Part shown: positions 8,741 through 17,571 of the stretch, piece by piece | How positions within the stretch are numbered: the first letter of the stretch is position 1 | Layout: every line of letters starts with the position of its first letter | Origin: Thermodesulfovibrio yellowstonii | GTDB lineage: Bacteria > Nitrospirota > Thermodesulfovibrionia > Thermodesulfovibrionales > Dissulfurispiraceae | Assembly: GCA_020724365.1 (NCBI GenBank) | Contig: DYHD01000005.1 | Coordinates: 1-62,443, forward strand | Direction: 5' to 3' | Length of the DNA stretch: 62,443 nt | The notes under the pieces: model-generated | The model's database searches: none | What the model was told of the DNA's origin: nothing | Seen by the model: the letters and a program-made list of their open reading frames with translations, nothing else | Made by a program: the position numbers and the translations under genes

Positions 8741-9544
8741 TTATAAGTTTGGCATCTTCATTCTTAAATAAATCAAATATTCAATATTTCCTTTATTACC
8801 AGTAATAGGCGATTGCATAATTCCCTGAGTTATAAGTGGCAGTAGTTCAAGGTTTTTACGAACCTGCTCAACTGCCCTGAGCCTTTTTCCTTCACTTTTG
8901 ACTATCCCGCCTTTATCAACCTCTCCCTTGCCAACCTCAAATTGAGGCTTAATCAAGGCTATAATCTCTCCAGTTTTTGTAAGAAATTCGATAACCTCAG
9001 GGATAACCTTTGTAAGAGATATAAAGGATACATCAATTGTTGCTAAATCAACATCTTCAGGGATTTTTTCCCTCTGAAGATAGCGAATATTCGTCCTCTC
9101 AAAGAGCATTACTCTGCTATCCTGCCTTAACTTCCATGCAAGCTGGCCATACCCAACATCTATGCAGTAAACCTTTACTGCTCCTCGCTGTAGAAGGCAA
9201 TCAGTGAAACCGCCTGTTGAAGAACCGATGTCCATAGCAGTCTTACCACTGACATCTATATTGAAATGCTTGAGAGCAGCTTCAAGTTTAAGTCCACCTC
9301 GGCTGACATACGGGATATCATTAGATTTCAGTTCAATTTCGGCATCTTCCGCTATCATAGTTCCTGCCTTTAAAATGGGGTGGCCGCCCACATAAATCTT
9401 TCCCTCCATTATCAAAGCTTTTGCCCGTTCACGGCTGCTGATTAATCCTCTTTCAACAAGAACACTATCCAATCTTTTTTTTACTGATAACATTTTTGTG
9501 TTTATATTTGCTTTCGTAAATCTTAAAGAATTTACAGAGTTCAT
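8741..9544 (-). CDS. tlyA: TlyA-family rRNA (cytidine-2'-O)-methyltransferase
   Basis: S4-domain plus FtsJ-type methyltransferase. The S4 RNA-binding domain (about residues 23-82) starts KKRLDSVLVERGLISSRERA. The methyltransferase domain has the SAM motif MDIGSSTGGFTDCLL and the catalytic-region motifs LIKPQFEVG and KGNIEYLIYL. The family 2'-O-methylates 16S and/or 23S rRNA. The start at 9544 has no clear ribosome binding site. The second methionine (residue 18, ATG at 9493) sits where the S4 domain usually begins and may be the true start. It is convergent with ybaB. Confidence 0.88.
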   Translation of the reverse strand: MNSVNSLRFTKANINTKMLSVKKRLDSVLVERGLISSRERAKALIMEGKIYVGGHPILKAGTMIAEDAEIELKSNDIPYVSRGGLKLEAALKHFNIDVSGKTAMDIGSSTGGFTDCLLQRGAVKVYCIDVGYGQLAWKLRQDSRVMLFERTNIRYLQREKIPEDVDLATIDVSFISLTKVIPEVIEFLTKTGEIIALIKPQFEVGKGEVDKGGIVKSEGKRLRAVEQVRKNLELLPLITQGIMQSPITGNKGNIEYLIYLRMKMPNL

Positions 9545-9606
9545 TTACCATATTACTATAATTATAGCTGAAGAATTAAAAGAGAATCCTTCTAAGAAAG
9601 CCCAAT

Positions 9607-9645
9607 AAAGAAGGTGGCAAATGAATTGATTTTGCCACCTTCTTT
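9607..9645 (-). terminator. Strong intrinsic terminator downstream of the rhodanese gene
   Basis: Perfect 15-bp inverted repeat (9607-9621 and 9631-9645, core AAGAAGGTGGCAAA) with a 9-nt loop. It lies between the rhodanese stop (9662) and tlyA (starts 9544). The flanks are A/T rich on both sides, so it could work in both directions, but only the minus-strand gene needs it here. It separates the rhodanese and tlyA transcripts. Confidence 0.85.
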
Positions 9646-9661
9646 TGTTTTGATTATTATT

Positions 9662-10129
9662 TTACCAAAGAGTTCCTACTACGCTTCTGCCTGATTCAGC
9701 GGCTAACTCAATCGTCCCTCCTTTGAAAGTATAAGCATTTACAAATCCTATAGCCCTCAAGGCAGTCACTACAGCAATAGATCTTGAACCTGTATGACAA
9801 ATCACCACAATCTTTTTATCAGTAGGCAATGATTTTAAATTTTTATCTTTGAAAAGCTCATGCATTGGAATCCTCAAAGTATTTTTAAGAGTAATCCCTA
9901 TAATATCCATCTCTTGGGGCGTCCTCACATCAAGCATGATAAAATCTTCTTTTTTCTTGATCATTTCAAATAACTGTTTTGAGTTAATTTCACAAGGTCT
10001 TTTAGCTATAGCTTCTGGTGTCATCTGCGAAAACATTTCTTCAAATTTTTTGGCTGTTTCTTTGTCATATCCCGATGCCATCCCAGTCATCAGAAGAAAA
10101 GCCATTACAACCATAATTAGATGTTTCAT
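9662..10129 (-). CDS. Exported single-domain rhodanese-like protein
   Basis: Predicted periplasmic sulfurtransferase or sulfur-carrier protein. Residues 1-20 are a signal peptide (MKHLIMVVMAFLLMTGMASG). One rhodanese domain spans about residues 45-150. The active-site loop is CHTGSRS with the catalytic cysteine at C111, and the CDC25-like LDVRTPQEM motif is at about 66-74. The 155-residue length suits a single-domain exported rhodanese. The substrate cannot be told from sequence. It is monocistronic, with a terminator 17 bp downstream. Confidence 0.85.
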   Translation of the reverse strand: MKHLIMVVMAFLLMTGMASGYDKETAKKFEEMFSQMTPEAIAKRPCEINSKQLFEMIKKKEDFIMLDVRTPQEMDIIGITLKNTLRIPMHELFKDKNLKSLPTDKKIVVICHTGSRSIAVVTALRAIGFVNAYTFKGGTIELAAESGRSVVGTLW

Positions 10130-10205
10130 AACAAGTTACCCCCTTTTAAGTTTTAATATATGTTAATTAGAAAAAGTCTTATTTGTCAATAAGTTCCTCT
10201 ATCCC

Positions 10206-10339
10206 AAATCCCGATTTAGACACTCAAAAGGCTTATCCCTACTATCATTGCGAGCACATGAAAGGTGCGTGGCAATCCCTCAAAGGAATGAGATTGCTTC
10301 GGCTTCGCCTCGCAATGACTACTTTCTAAATCTGGATTT
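10206..10339. repeat. Palindromic repeat with AAATCCCGATTTAGA ends (family B-like)
   Basis: A 134-bp element fills most of the 267-bp gap between the rhodanese gene and pilC. Its ends are 15-bp inverted repeats (10206-10220 and 10325-10339, 14/15). Inside is a second inverted repeat, ATTGCGAG...CTCGCAAT. The terminal motif is shared with the elements at 20761 and 25956, though the centre differs. No gene is visible in the gap. Confidence 0.65.
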
Positions 10340-10396
10340 GGCTTTATGATCTCCATTACCTTCTCTCAAAAATCTGCATCCCCCCCTGTCTTCTTA

Positions 10397-11611
10397 CTAC
10401 ATCCCGGTAATAACTCCGCCAAGCTTAAATATCGGCAGATAAAGGGCAATAACAATAAATCCAACTGTTATGCCCAGAAATACTATCATCAATGGTTCAA
10501 GTAAAGTGGTAAGGTTAGTAACAGATTGATCAACCTCGTCATCATAGAAATCTGCTATTTTTATCAACATTTGCTCAAGTGAGCCAGTTGATTCACCCAC
10601 ATTGATCATTTGGACAACCATTGGGCTAAAAACCTTTGATTTAGAAAGGGTTTCTGATATCGTCTTTCCTGTTGTAACCTCAGATTTAGTATCAAAGACC
10701 TCTTTTTCAACGACCTTATTTCCGGCTGACTTGGCGCATATCTCAAGGCTTTCCAGTATTGGGACGCCGCTTCCTATAAGTGTGCCGAGAGTTCTTGTAA
10801 AACGAGCAACGGAGACTTTTCTTATGAGGTCTCCTATAATTGGCAAATCGAGCAGAAACTTGTCTGTTACCTTCCTTCCATTTTCGGTCTTTCGGTATTG
10901 TCTAATTCCTACAACTGCTAAAATAAAGCTACCTAGAATTATAAGACCGCCAATACCTCCAAGAAAATTACTGAAGCCAATAACAATCATTGTTGGCAAA
11001 GGAAGAGCAACTCCCATCTCAGAGAATATTTTGGCAAAAATGGGGATTACATAAAGCATAATTATGGCAACAACGAGGACTGCAACACTTATTATGATTC
11101 CGGGGTAAATCATAGCCCCCTTGACTTTCTTTTTGAGCTTCATGATTTTTTCAATATATACAGCAAGACGCAAAAGAACTGTATCAAGAACTCCACCAGT
11201 CTCACCAGCAGCAACAAGATTGATATAAAGGCTGTCAAAAACAGACGGATGCTTTCTTAAGGCATCAGCCACAGTTGAGCCTGTCTCTATTGAATCTTTC
11301 ACCTGATTTAAGACATTTTTAAGAGCTTTATTTTCTGCCTGCTTTGCAAGTATCTCAAATCCCTGCACTATTGGAATTCCTGAGGAAAATAAGGTTGCAA
11401 ACTGACGAGTAAAGACAACTAATTCCTTTTCTTGTATTTTGCCTTTCATCAGGGTTAATTTTGAGGCAGACTTTCTGCCTTCAATTACTGATGTAGGAAT
11501 AATTCCCTGCTTTCGGAGATCAAAGATAACATCGTCTTTGCTTATTGCTGTCATCTCACCGTTTTGAATGACACCCGTCATTGACTTACCAGTCCACTTA
11601 AATGTTGTCAT
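10397..11611 (-). CDS. pilC: PilC/GspF-family inner-membrane platform protein
   Basis: Inner-membrane platform protein of type IV pili or type II secretion. I place the start at ATG 11611 (MTTFKWTGKSMTG), because GAGGAG lies 6-7 nt upstream; an open frame continues 22 codons further without a ribosome binding site. Two repeated T2SSF domains are visible, each with a long hydrophobic segment: about residues 150-220 (VAVLVVAIIMLYVIPIFAKIF) and about 355-400. The 404-residue length is typical. Wording of the motifs resembles PilC more than GspF, but gspC/D are nearby and a secretion role cannot be excluded. It is a single gene here. Confidence 0.85.
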   Translation of the reverse strand: MTTFKWTGKSMTGVIQNGEMTAISKDDVIFDLRKQGIIPTSVIEGRKSASKLTLMKGKIQEKELVVFTRQFATLFSSGIPIVQGFEILAKQAENKALKNVLNQVKDSIETGSTVADALRKHPSVFDSLYINLVAAGETGGVLDTVLLRLAVYIEKIMKLKKKVKGAMIYPGIIISVAVLVVAIIMLYVIPIFAKIFSEMGVALPLPTMIVIGFSNFLGGIGGLIILGSFILAVVGIRQYRKTENGRKVTDKFLLDLPIIGDLIRKVSVARFTRTLGTLIGSGVPILESLEICAKSAGNKVVEKEVFDTKSEVTTGKTISETLSKSKVFSPMVVQMINVGESTGSLEQMLIKIADFYDDEVDQSVTNLTTLLEPLMIVFLGITVGFIVIALYLPIFKLGGVITGM

Positions 11612-11898
11612 GATTCGCTCCTCGATATTGCTCAATCTTGATAAAGTATATCTAATTTTTTTTTGATTTGCAAGCATCTTTCTATGTCAAAAATAGTTTC
11701 GGTTACAGATTCAAAAAAAATCATTTAGCAATAACAAGTAGTTATGATACTTTACAAAAAATATGACGCTATTTTCGTATCATTCACGCAAAAGCAAATT
11801 GCGTTGGGAATCCTTCTGTAACAACCCCCTAATCCCTTTTTAACTTATCATATTCCACATTTTTTACTGAACATAAGAGGCAGATATTTGTTAACCTA

Positions 11899-11918
11899 AC
11901 CACATGATAGTATGTGGT
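11899..11918. promoter_or_regulatory. Palindrome ACCACAT-N6-ATGTGGT, possible operator or hairpin
   Basis: Perfect 7-bp arms separated by 6 bases, about 35-75 bp upstream of the candidate promoter of the decarboxylase gene. It could be a dimeric regulator site or a small hairpin. There is no regulator gene next to it. Confidence 0.3.
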
Positions 11919-11952
11919 AAAGAATTTTCTTCTACTGATAATGATACAAGAA

Positions 11953-11981
11953 TGATTTATACTTGCTACATATTGTATAAT
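11953..11981 (+). promoter_or_regulatory. Candidate sigma-70 promoter of the decarboxylase gene
   Basis: A perfect TATAAT at 11976-11981 stands 30 bp before the ATG at 12011. The -35 match 17 bp upstream (TGATTT) is poor. The predicted leader would be about 23 nt and includes AGGAAGGG as ribosome binding site. Confidence 0.35.
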
Positions 11982-12010
11982 TTTCTTATTGAATTATACA
12001 GGAAGGGATT

Positions 12011-13144
12011 ATGGAAATACCGTTTGAATATATTTCTAAAACAACATGGAGCAAGCTCATTAACCATATTGCAATAACAGATGATAGCCCGCCGTATCTC
12101 TTTTTAGATAAAGATATAATAAAAGAAAAGGTTGCAGTAATCGGAAAAAATATTAAAAACTCAAAGGTGTTTTACGCTGTTAAGGCAAACCCAGACATTG
12201 AGGTCTTAAGATTTCTCAATGAGCTTGGTATGGGATTTGAAATTGCATCAGAAGGTGAATTAAGAATACTCGCATCCCTTGGGGTTGATGCATCAAGGAT
12301 TATAACGAGCAACCCTGTTAAAACCTTTAAGTTTCTGCATGAAGCTGTGGCGTACGGGATTAAATATTATGCATTTGATTCAAAAGCAGAAGTGGATAAA
12401 ATGTCAAAGCATGCTCATAATAGCAATTTATACATAAGACTATCAGTTTCAAACGAGGGCAGTGAGTGGCCATTGAGCAAAAAATTTGGTGTTGAGATTG
12501 AGAATGCTTTAGAACTTCTTATTTATGCCAAAGAGAAAGGGCTTAATCCAGTTGGGATAACCTTTCATGTCGGCTCCCAGTGCAATAATGTATATAATTG
12601 GAATGCGGCTATAGACAAAGCAATGGAATTATTTGAAATGGCTAAAGATAAGTATATTAATCTCAATATTTTGAATATAGGGGGTGGATACCCTATACGC
12701 TATCTAAAGAAAGTTGTTGATATCGAGGCGATTGAGAAGAAGGTTAATAATGTTATATGGCAGAAATTTCCAGAAGATATCGAGATATTTATTGAACCGG
12801 GCAGGGCTGTAGTTGGAGACGCAGGCGTATTCGTTTCGACAGTGGTTGGAAAGGCTAAGAGAGAGGATCAAAACTGGCTTTACATTGATGTAGGGGTATT
12901 CAATGGTTTGATGGAAAGTGTAGGAGGCATTAAATATAAATACATTGTGGGCAGTAGGAATGAACCAAAAAAATGGACTATTGCAGGGCCAAGCTGTGAC
13001 AGCTTTGATGTTATTGACCGAGATGTTGAATTGCCAGAACCTGAAATAGGCAACATTATCCTAATTCTTTCTGCTGGGGCATACACTATCTCTTATGCCT
13101 CAGAATTCAATGGCTTTTCAATACCTAAAACGGTTTTGATTTAA
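12011..13144 (+). CDS. Fold-III PLP decarboxylase, ornithine/lysine decarboxylase type
   Basis: PLP-dependent decarboxylase of the alanine-racemase fold, probably making putrescine (or cadaverine) for polyamine synthesis. The PLP lysine is in FYAVKANP (K58). HVGSQ (substrate-binding histidine), the phosphate-binding GGGYP loop and EPGRAVVGDAG follow. Near the C-terminus GPSCDSFD carries the catalytic cysteine typical of ornithine/lysine decarboxylases, and FNGF closes the active site. The 377-residue length matches ODC rather than the longer LysA or SpeA. It is separated by 143 bp from cobO, so it is probably its own transcript. Substrate preference is inferred. Confidence 0.85.
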   Translation: MEIPFEYISKTTWSKLINHIAITDDSPPYLFLDKDIIKEKVAVIGKNIKNSKVFYAVKANPDIEVLRFLNELGMGFEIASEGELRILASLGVDASRIITSNPVKTFKFLHEAVAYGIKYYAFDSKAEVDKMSKHAHNSNLYIRLSVSNEGSEWPLSKKFGVEIENALELLIYAKEKGLNPVGITFHVGSQCNNVYNWNAAIDKAMELFEMAKDKYINLNILNIGGGYPIRYLKKVVDIEAIEKKVNNVIWQKFPEDIEIFIEPGRAVVGDAGVFVSTVVGKAKREDQNWLYIDVGVFNGLMESVGGIKYKYIVGSRNEPKKWTIAGPSCDSFDVIDRDVELPEPEIGNIILILSAGAYTISYASEFNGFSIPKTVLI

Positions 13145-13287
13145 TCCTTAATCATGCTCATGCATATAAACACTGAGAATTAAAACTAGATTGTCCGATT
13201 TTAATAATAAAGTAGGACATGCGTTTTGCCTGTCAAAAAAATTCAAACAAAGATTACTCAATTTAGGCATTAATTATGGAGATATAA

Positions 13288-13815
13288 ATGGCGATAAAGA
13301 GAAAAGGATATATACAGGTCTATACAGGAAATAGCAAAGGCAAAACAACCGCTGCGCTCGGTCTCGCATTGAGGGCAGCAGGAGCAGGACATAGGGTCTT
13401 CATCGCACAGTTCATAAAAAAAGGAAAAACGAGTGAACATAAGGCGCTGGAGAGATTCAGCGACCTAATCGAGATAAAACAGTTTGGAACTGGATTTATC
13501 AGAACAGAGGAACAGCTTCCCGCTGCTATTAAAGCTGCATTAAAAGGATTTAGTATTATAGAGCAAATATTAAAATCGGGCGAGTATGATATGGTTATAC
13601 TTGATGAGATAAATGTAGCAGTTTTCAAAAAATTAATTCCATTAGAAGATGTCTTAAGACTGCTCGACTTTAAGCCTGCAAATGTAGAGCTGGTGTTGAC
13701 AGGCAGATACGCAGATGATCGGATAATCGAAAAGGCTGATCTGGTTACAGAGATGAGAGAGGTCAAACACTATTTCAGCGCAGGTGTAAAAGCGAGAAAA
13801 GGCATTGAACATTGA
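13288..13815 (+). CDS. cobO: Cob(I)alamin (corrinoid) adenosyltransferase, CobA/CobO/BtuR type
   Basis: Transfers the adenosyl group from ATP to cob(I)alamin or corrinoid precursors. An N-terminal P-loop GNSKGKT (residues 14-20) is followed by AALGLALRAAG. The Walker B-like VILDEINVAV is at about residues 100-109. The 175 residues fit the CobA class. GGAG precedes the ATG by 8-9 nt. The stop overlaps the cbiD start by 4 bp (ATGA), so the two are translationally coupled. I see no cobalamin riboswitch upstream. Confidence 0.93.
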   Translation: MAIKRKGYIQVYTGNSKGKTTAALGLALRAAGAGHRVFIAQFIKKGKTSEHKALERFSDLIEIKQFGTGFIRTEEQLPAAIKAALKGFSIIEQILKSGEYDMVILDEINVAVFKKLIPLEDVLRLLDFKPANVELVLTGRYADDRIIEKADLVTEMREVKHYFSAGVKARKGIEH

Positions 13816-15005
13816 TGAAGAGGAAACAACTCCGTTCAGGTTACACAACTGGCGCCTGTGCGGCAGCATCTGCAAAAGCAGCATCACTTTCATTAATACG
13901 GCACTTGAGTTCTATACATAACAACTCAGAACAAAAGCATTCTATCAAGATTGATACTATAGATATTTCTCTTCCAGATGGTGAAAGGGCTACCTTTAAG
14001 ATTAGCAAAACAAACTTAACTTTGAATGAACCTGAGATTACCGCAACCACTTCTACAATAAAATTTGCAGGTGATGACCCAGATGTTACAAATGGAGCTG
14101 AAATAATTGCAAGCGTAACCGCTAAAAGATATGACTCTTTGCAATCCAATTTAGATATGCGACCATCTTTAAGGGATGTAAAATACTCATTTTCCCCTGA
14201 AATAATTATAACAGCAGGAAAAGGTGTGGGTATTGTTACCAAACCAGGACTTCCCGTACCTATCCACTCTCCAGCAATCAATCCTGTCCCTCAAAGAATG
14301 ATAAAGGATGCCGTATTAGAGGCATTTATGGAATGTGGATATCTTCAAAATAATATCCACCGGATTGAAGTAACCATTTCAGTAACCGATGGAGAAAAGC
14401 TTGCACTCAAGACCCTTAACCCAAGGCTTGGAATTATCAAAGGGATTTCCATACTCGGCACTACTGGTATAGTGAAGCCACTCTCATCAGAGGCATGGAC
14501 GGCAACAATCTCAACCTCTATGGATGTCGCAATTGCTACAGGTTGTGAAGATGTTGTTCTTTCCGCAGGACGCACATCTGAAAAAGCCCATATAAAAAAA
14601 TATCATTTGCCTGAAGAGTCTTATGTGATGATGGGAGATTACCTTGAATTCTCACTTCTTGAAGCCAAGAGGCATCAGTTCAAAAGGATTCATCTCTGTG
14701 CCCAATGGGCTAAGATGCTTAAAATCGCCATGTCAATACCTCAAACACATGTAAGATATGGGGCTATAGATATTAAAAAAGCCCAAATTTTTATAAATCA
14801 AATTGGCTTCAGGTTCCCAGAAAATAAAGAATTCAATACAGCAAGGGAAATATTTGAGATTATAAACTTTACATATCAAAACCCTTTATCTATATTTTAT
14901 AGTGTATGCCTCGGAGCCCAAAAATATTGTGAAAAGATTACAGGTGGAATCCCTGTTACTTGTCACCTTGTATCTTATGATAGTGATATAATATTAAAAA
15001 CATAA
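13812..15005 (+). CDS. cbiD: Cobalt-precorrin-5B C1-methyltransferase (CbiD)
   Basis: Methylates C-1 of cobalt-precorrin-5B with SAM in the anaerobic (early cobalt) cobalamin pathway. The N-terminus carries the CbiD signature LRSGYTTGACAAASAKAA. Other conserved stretches are AGKGVGIVTKPGLPVP and the ILGTTGIVKPLS region. The 397-residue length is normal. It is coupled to cobO by a 4-bp overlap. Together with the CbiMQO transporter at 25-27.6 kb it points to anaerobic B12 synthesis; the other cbi genes lie elsewhere. Confidence 0.95.
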   Translation: MMKRKQLRSGYTTGACAAASAKAASLSLIRHLSSIHNNSEQKHSIKIDTIDISLPDGERATFKISKTNLTLNEPEITATTSTIKFAGDDPDVTNGAEIIASVTAKRYDSLQSNLDMRPSLRDVKYSFSPEIIITAGKGVGIVTKPGLPVPIHSPAINPVPQRMIKDAVLEAFMECGYLQNNIHRIEVTISVTDGEKLALKTLNPRLGIIKGISILGTTGIVKPLSSEAWTATISTSMDVAIATGCEDVVLSAGRTSEKAHIKKYHLPEESYVMMGDYLEFSLLEAKRHQFKRIHLCAQWAKMLKIAMSIPQTHVRYGAIDIKKAQIFINQIGFRFPENKEFNTAREIFEIINFTYQNPLSIFYSVCLGAQKYCEKITGGIPVTCHLVSYDSDIILKT

Positions 15006-15032
15006 AACTTATGAACATTTCAAGGAGAATAT

Positions 15033-15884
15033 ATGGCTACCATAGAAGATTACAAAGGAATAACACCTGCTTGGTGTCCAGGATGTGGTAATTTCGGTAT
15101 TTTAAAGGCTTTTAAAGAGTCTATGGTTGAGCTTGGCTTGGAGCCTCACGAATTTACTATTGTCTCAGGGATAGGGCAGGCTGGCAAATTTCCTCACTAC
15201 CTCAAATGCAATACTTTCAACGGTTTACATGGTAGGACATTGCCTGTTGCAACAGGCTTGAAGCTTGCCAATCATAATATGCTCGTAATAGCAGTTGCAG
15301 GTGATGGTGATTGCTATGGCGAGGGTGGTAATCATCTCATACACGCTATGAGAAGAAATATAAATGTCAAGCTCTTCGTTCACAATAACCAGATCTATGG
15401 GCTCACAAAGGGACAGGCATCTCCGACATCAACAGAAGGCATTATAACCAAGACACAGCCATTCGGAGTAATGTCCGAGCAGCTTAACCCTCTAACTCTT
15501 GCAGTAGCTCTTGATTGTAGCTTTGCTGCAAGGGGTTTTTCTGGGGACTTTATTCATTTGAAAGGTTTAATAAAGGAGGCTGTGAAACATAAGGGATTTT
15601 CATTAGTTGACATTCTTCAGCCTTGTATCTCATTCAACAAAGTGAATACTTATGAGTGGTATAAAAAAAGGGTCTATCACATTGAGCCTGAATATAATCC
15701 TGAAGATAGATTAAATGCTTTCAAGAAATCCCTTGAGTGGGAAGACCGTATTCCTATCGGTATTATCTATCGGAATCGCCGTCAAGCCTTTGAAGAGGGG
15801 TTTCCGATTATCAAGGAAAAAACCCTTCTGGAGCAGAGCTTTGATATTTCTAAGATATCGGCGACTGCAAGAGAATTTTTTTAA
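15033..15884 (+). CDS. korB: 2-oxoacid:ferredoxin oxidoreductase, beta (TPP-binding) subunit
   Basis: Thiamine-pyrophosphate subunit of a KorAB/PorAB-type enzyme that oxidatively decarboxylates a 2-oxoacid with ferredoxin as acceptor. WCPGCGNFG at the N-terminus supplies an iron-sulfur or TPP-domain motif. The TPP motif runs from GDGDCYGEGGNH (residues 88-99) to HNN (115-117). SD AAGGAG lies ahead of the ATG. The alpha subunit, usually the adjacent gene, is absent: cbiD is upstream and the PhnD-like gene downstream. Either alpha is encoded elsewhere or this is an orphan paralogue. Confidence 0.87.
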   Translation: MATIEDYKGITPAWCPGCGNFGILKAFKESMVELGLEPHEFTIVSGIGQAGKFPHYLKCNTFNGLHGRTLPVATGLKLANHNMLVIAVAGDGDCYGEGGNHLIHAMRRNINVKLFVHNNQIYGLTKGQASPTSTEGIITKTQPFGVMSEQLNPLTLAVALDCSFAARGFSGDFIHLKGLIKEAVKHKGFSLVDILQPCISFNKVNTYEWYKKRVYHIEPEYNPEDRLNAFKKSLEWEDRIPIGIIYRNRRQAFEEGFPIIKEKTLLEQSFDISKISATAREFF

Positions 15885-15912
15885 TTTATATAATTCGTGC
15901 AATAATAAATTT

Positions 15913-17571
15913 ATGGTGATTAAAAGATTTATTCTTGTTTTACTTATCATAATCTTTTGCCTTTCCTGTCAGGGCAGCCAAACTACTTCAAACCCTCCTG
16001 TTGAACCGCCTCCAAAAAAACAGTTTCCATCTGATGTTGAACCCTTAATTCTCTCCATCCTTCCTATAGAAAGCCCGAGATTGATGTATGAAAAATTCCT
16101 CCCGCTTAAATATTATTTTGAAAAGGAATTAAATATGCCTGTAGTCATAAAGATAGCGAAAGATTATAAAACTGCTATAGAGGAAATTGGCAGGAGAGAG
16201 GTTCACCTTGCTTATATTGACCCCATGGCATATTGCGAGATAAGGGCAAGATATAAAAACAAGATAATTCCTCTTGTTAAGGCTCAACCTAAGGAACTTG
16301 GCTCATCAAGAAGTGTTCTGATTGCTAAAGATTCTAGTAAAATTGATAGATTGATTGATGTAAGGGGCAAAAGGCTTGCTCTCGGGAACAGACAATCATC
16401 TTTCAGCTATCTTATCCCGCTTGCGATGTTAAATGATGTAGGAATAACAGATAAGGATTTTTCTGCTTTGGACTATTTGGAACAGGAAGATCGAGTGGCT
16501 CTTTCGGTATTGATTGGCAACCATGATGTTGGTGGTATAAGTGAATCAGTTGCAAAAAGATATCTTGCAGACGGTATAAAGATTATAAAGAAATCAGATG
16601 AGATACCTCAGTTCCTGCTTTCTGCCTCGGATATGCTACCCAGAGAAAAAACTGAGGCTATACTGCAGAGTCTAGTTTCTTTGAAAGACCCTGATATATT
16701 AACCTCAATTGATAAAAATATGAAAGGCTTCGTAGCAGCTCAAGACCGTGATTTCGATATAGTAAGGATAATGATTAAGAACCTAACTGGGCATAACTAT
16801 ATCGAATACGGACAGAAAACCATTAAGTTTGCTGTGCTCCCGCTTTATCCTGCAATAACTATTTATCAGAGATACGAGGATCTGATGCGTTACCTTTCTG
16901 ATAAGACAGGTTATGAATTTAAGCTTGTAATTCCAAAGGATTTTGAAGAGTTCGTGAGGGTTATAAAAAGCGGTGATATAGATTTTTCATTTCAAAATCC
17001 ATATGTTTTCGCAATGATAGACAAACATTACGATATTACTGCAATTGCAAGCACTATGGATATAAGCGACGAAGAAACGGGCGCAGGCGAAGAGTTTAGA
17101 GGTATAATCATTACAAGAACAGACAGCGATATAAAAAATTTAACAGATTTAATGAATAAAAAGGTAATGATAGTCTCACCCAAATCGGCAGGTGGTTTCC
17201 TATCTCAAAAAATATTCCTTGCAAAAAAAGGAATAAATGCTGAAAAAGATTTAAGGTTGATCGATGCAAAGCGACAGGAAAAGGTTATATTGGGTGTTTA
17301 TAAGGGTAATGCAGACGCTGGTTTTGTGAGAGAAGCCGCCTTGAATGTGCTTAAAGAAGAGATTGATATGAGTAAAATTAAAATCCTTGCCAAAACAACC
17401 CCCCTTCCCAATTGGCCAATTGCGTCATGCCGTAAAGACAAGCCTACATTAGTTAAGGAAGTTAAAAAACTCCTTTTAGAACTTAATGATAAGGATATCT
17501 TATCTTCAGCAAAAATAAAAGGTTTTAAACAGGCTAATGAAGCTGAACTGGAATCTGTCAAACAATATTAA
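15913..17571 (+). CDS. Lipoprotein with two tandem PhnD-type substrate-binding domains
   Basis: Predicted membrane-anchored periplasmic binding protein. I place the start at ATG 15913 (MVIKRFILVLL), which gives a lipoprotein signal with lipobox LSC; the frame is open upstream inside korB. Two PhnD-like (type 2 periplasmic-binding) domains follow, at about residues 37-290 and 295-540. Each has the family's ILPIESP / VLPLYPA opening, a DxAYxDP / DFSFQNP ligand-loop segment and a DVRGKR / DLMNKK segment. There is no ABC permease or ATPase nearby; instead the gene overlaps a histidine kinase by 35 bp. It therefore probably senses a ligand (phosphonate- or phosphite-like oxyanion by family) for that kinase. 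Confidence 0.82.
   Translation: MVIKRFILVLLIIIFCLSCQGSQTTSNPPVEPPPKKQFPSDVEPLILSILPIESPRLMYEKFLPLKYYFEKELNMPVVIKIAKDYKTAIEEIGRREVHLAYIDPMAYCEIRARYKNKIIPLVKAQPKELGSSRSVLIAKDSSKIDRLIDVRGKRLALGNRQSSFSYLIPLAMLNDVGITDKDFSALDYLEQEDRVALSVLIGNHDVGGISESVAKRYLADGIKIIKKSDEIPQFLLSASDMLPREKTEAILQSLVSLKDPDILTSIDKNMKGFVAAQDRDFDIVRIMIKNLTGHNYIEYGQKTIKFAVLPLYPAITIYQRYEDLMRYLSDKTGYEFKLVIPKDFEEFVRVIKSGDIDFSFQNPYVFAMIDKHYDITAIASTMDISDEETGAGEEFRGIIITRTDSDIKNLTDLMNKKVMIVSPKSAGGFLSQKIFLAKKGINAEKDLRLIDAKRQEKVILGVYKGNADAGFVREAALNVLKEEIDMSKIKILAKTTPLPNWPIASCRKDKPTLVKEVKKLLLELNDKDILSSAKIKGFKQANEAELESVKQY

Larger units (their letters stand above)
11678..12010. other. Intergenic region between pilC and the decarboxylase gene
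   Basis: No gene is visible in these 333 bp. The region holds a degraded repeat at about 11832-11873 that matches a stretch at 53728-53767 (shared core TCCACATTTTTTACTG). It also contains a small palindrome at 11899-11918 and a candidate promoter at 11953-11981. Both pilC and the plus-strand operon start from here, so divergent promoters are expected. Confidence 0.5.

Noticed and set aside
13320..13766. Minus-strand 148-codon frame
   Set aside because: It is antisense to cobO, which is coupled to cbiD and has intact motifs; the antisense protein is Ser/Leu-rich shadow sequence.
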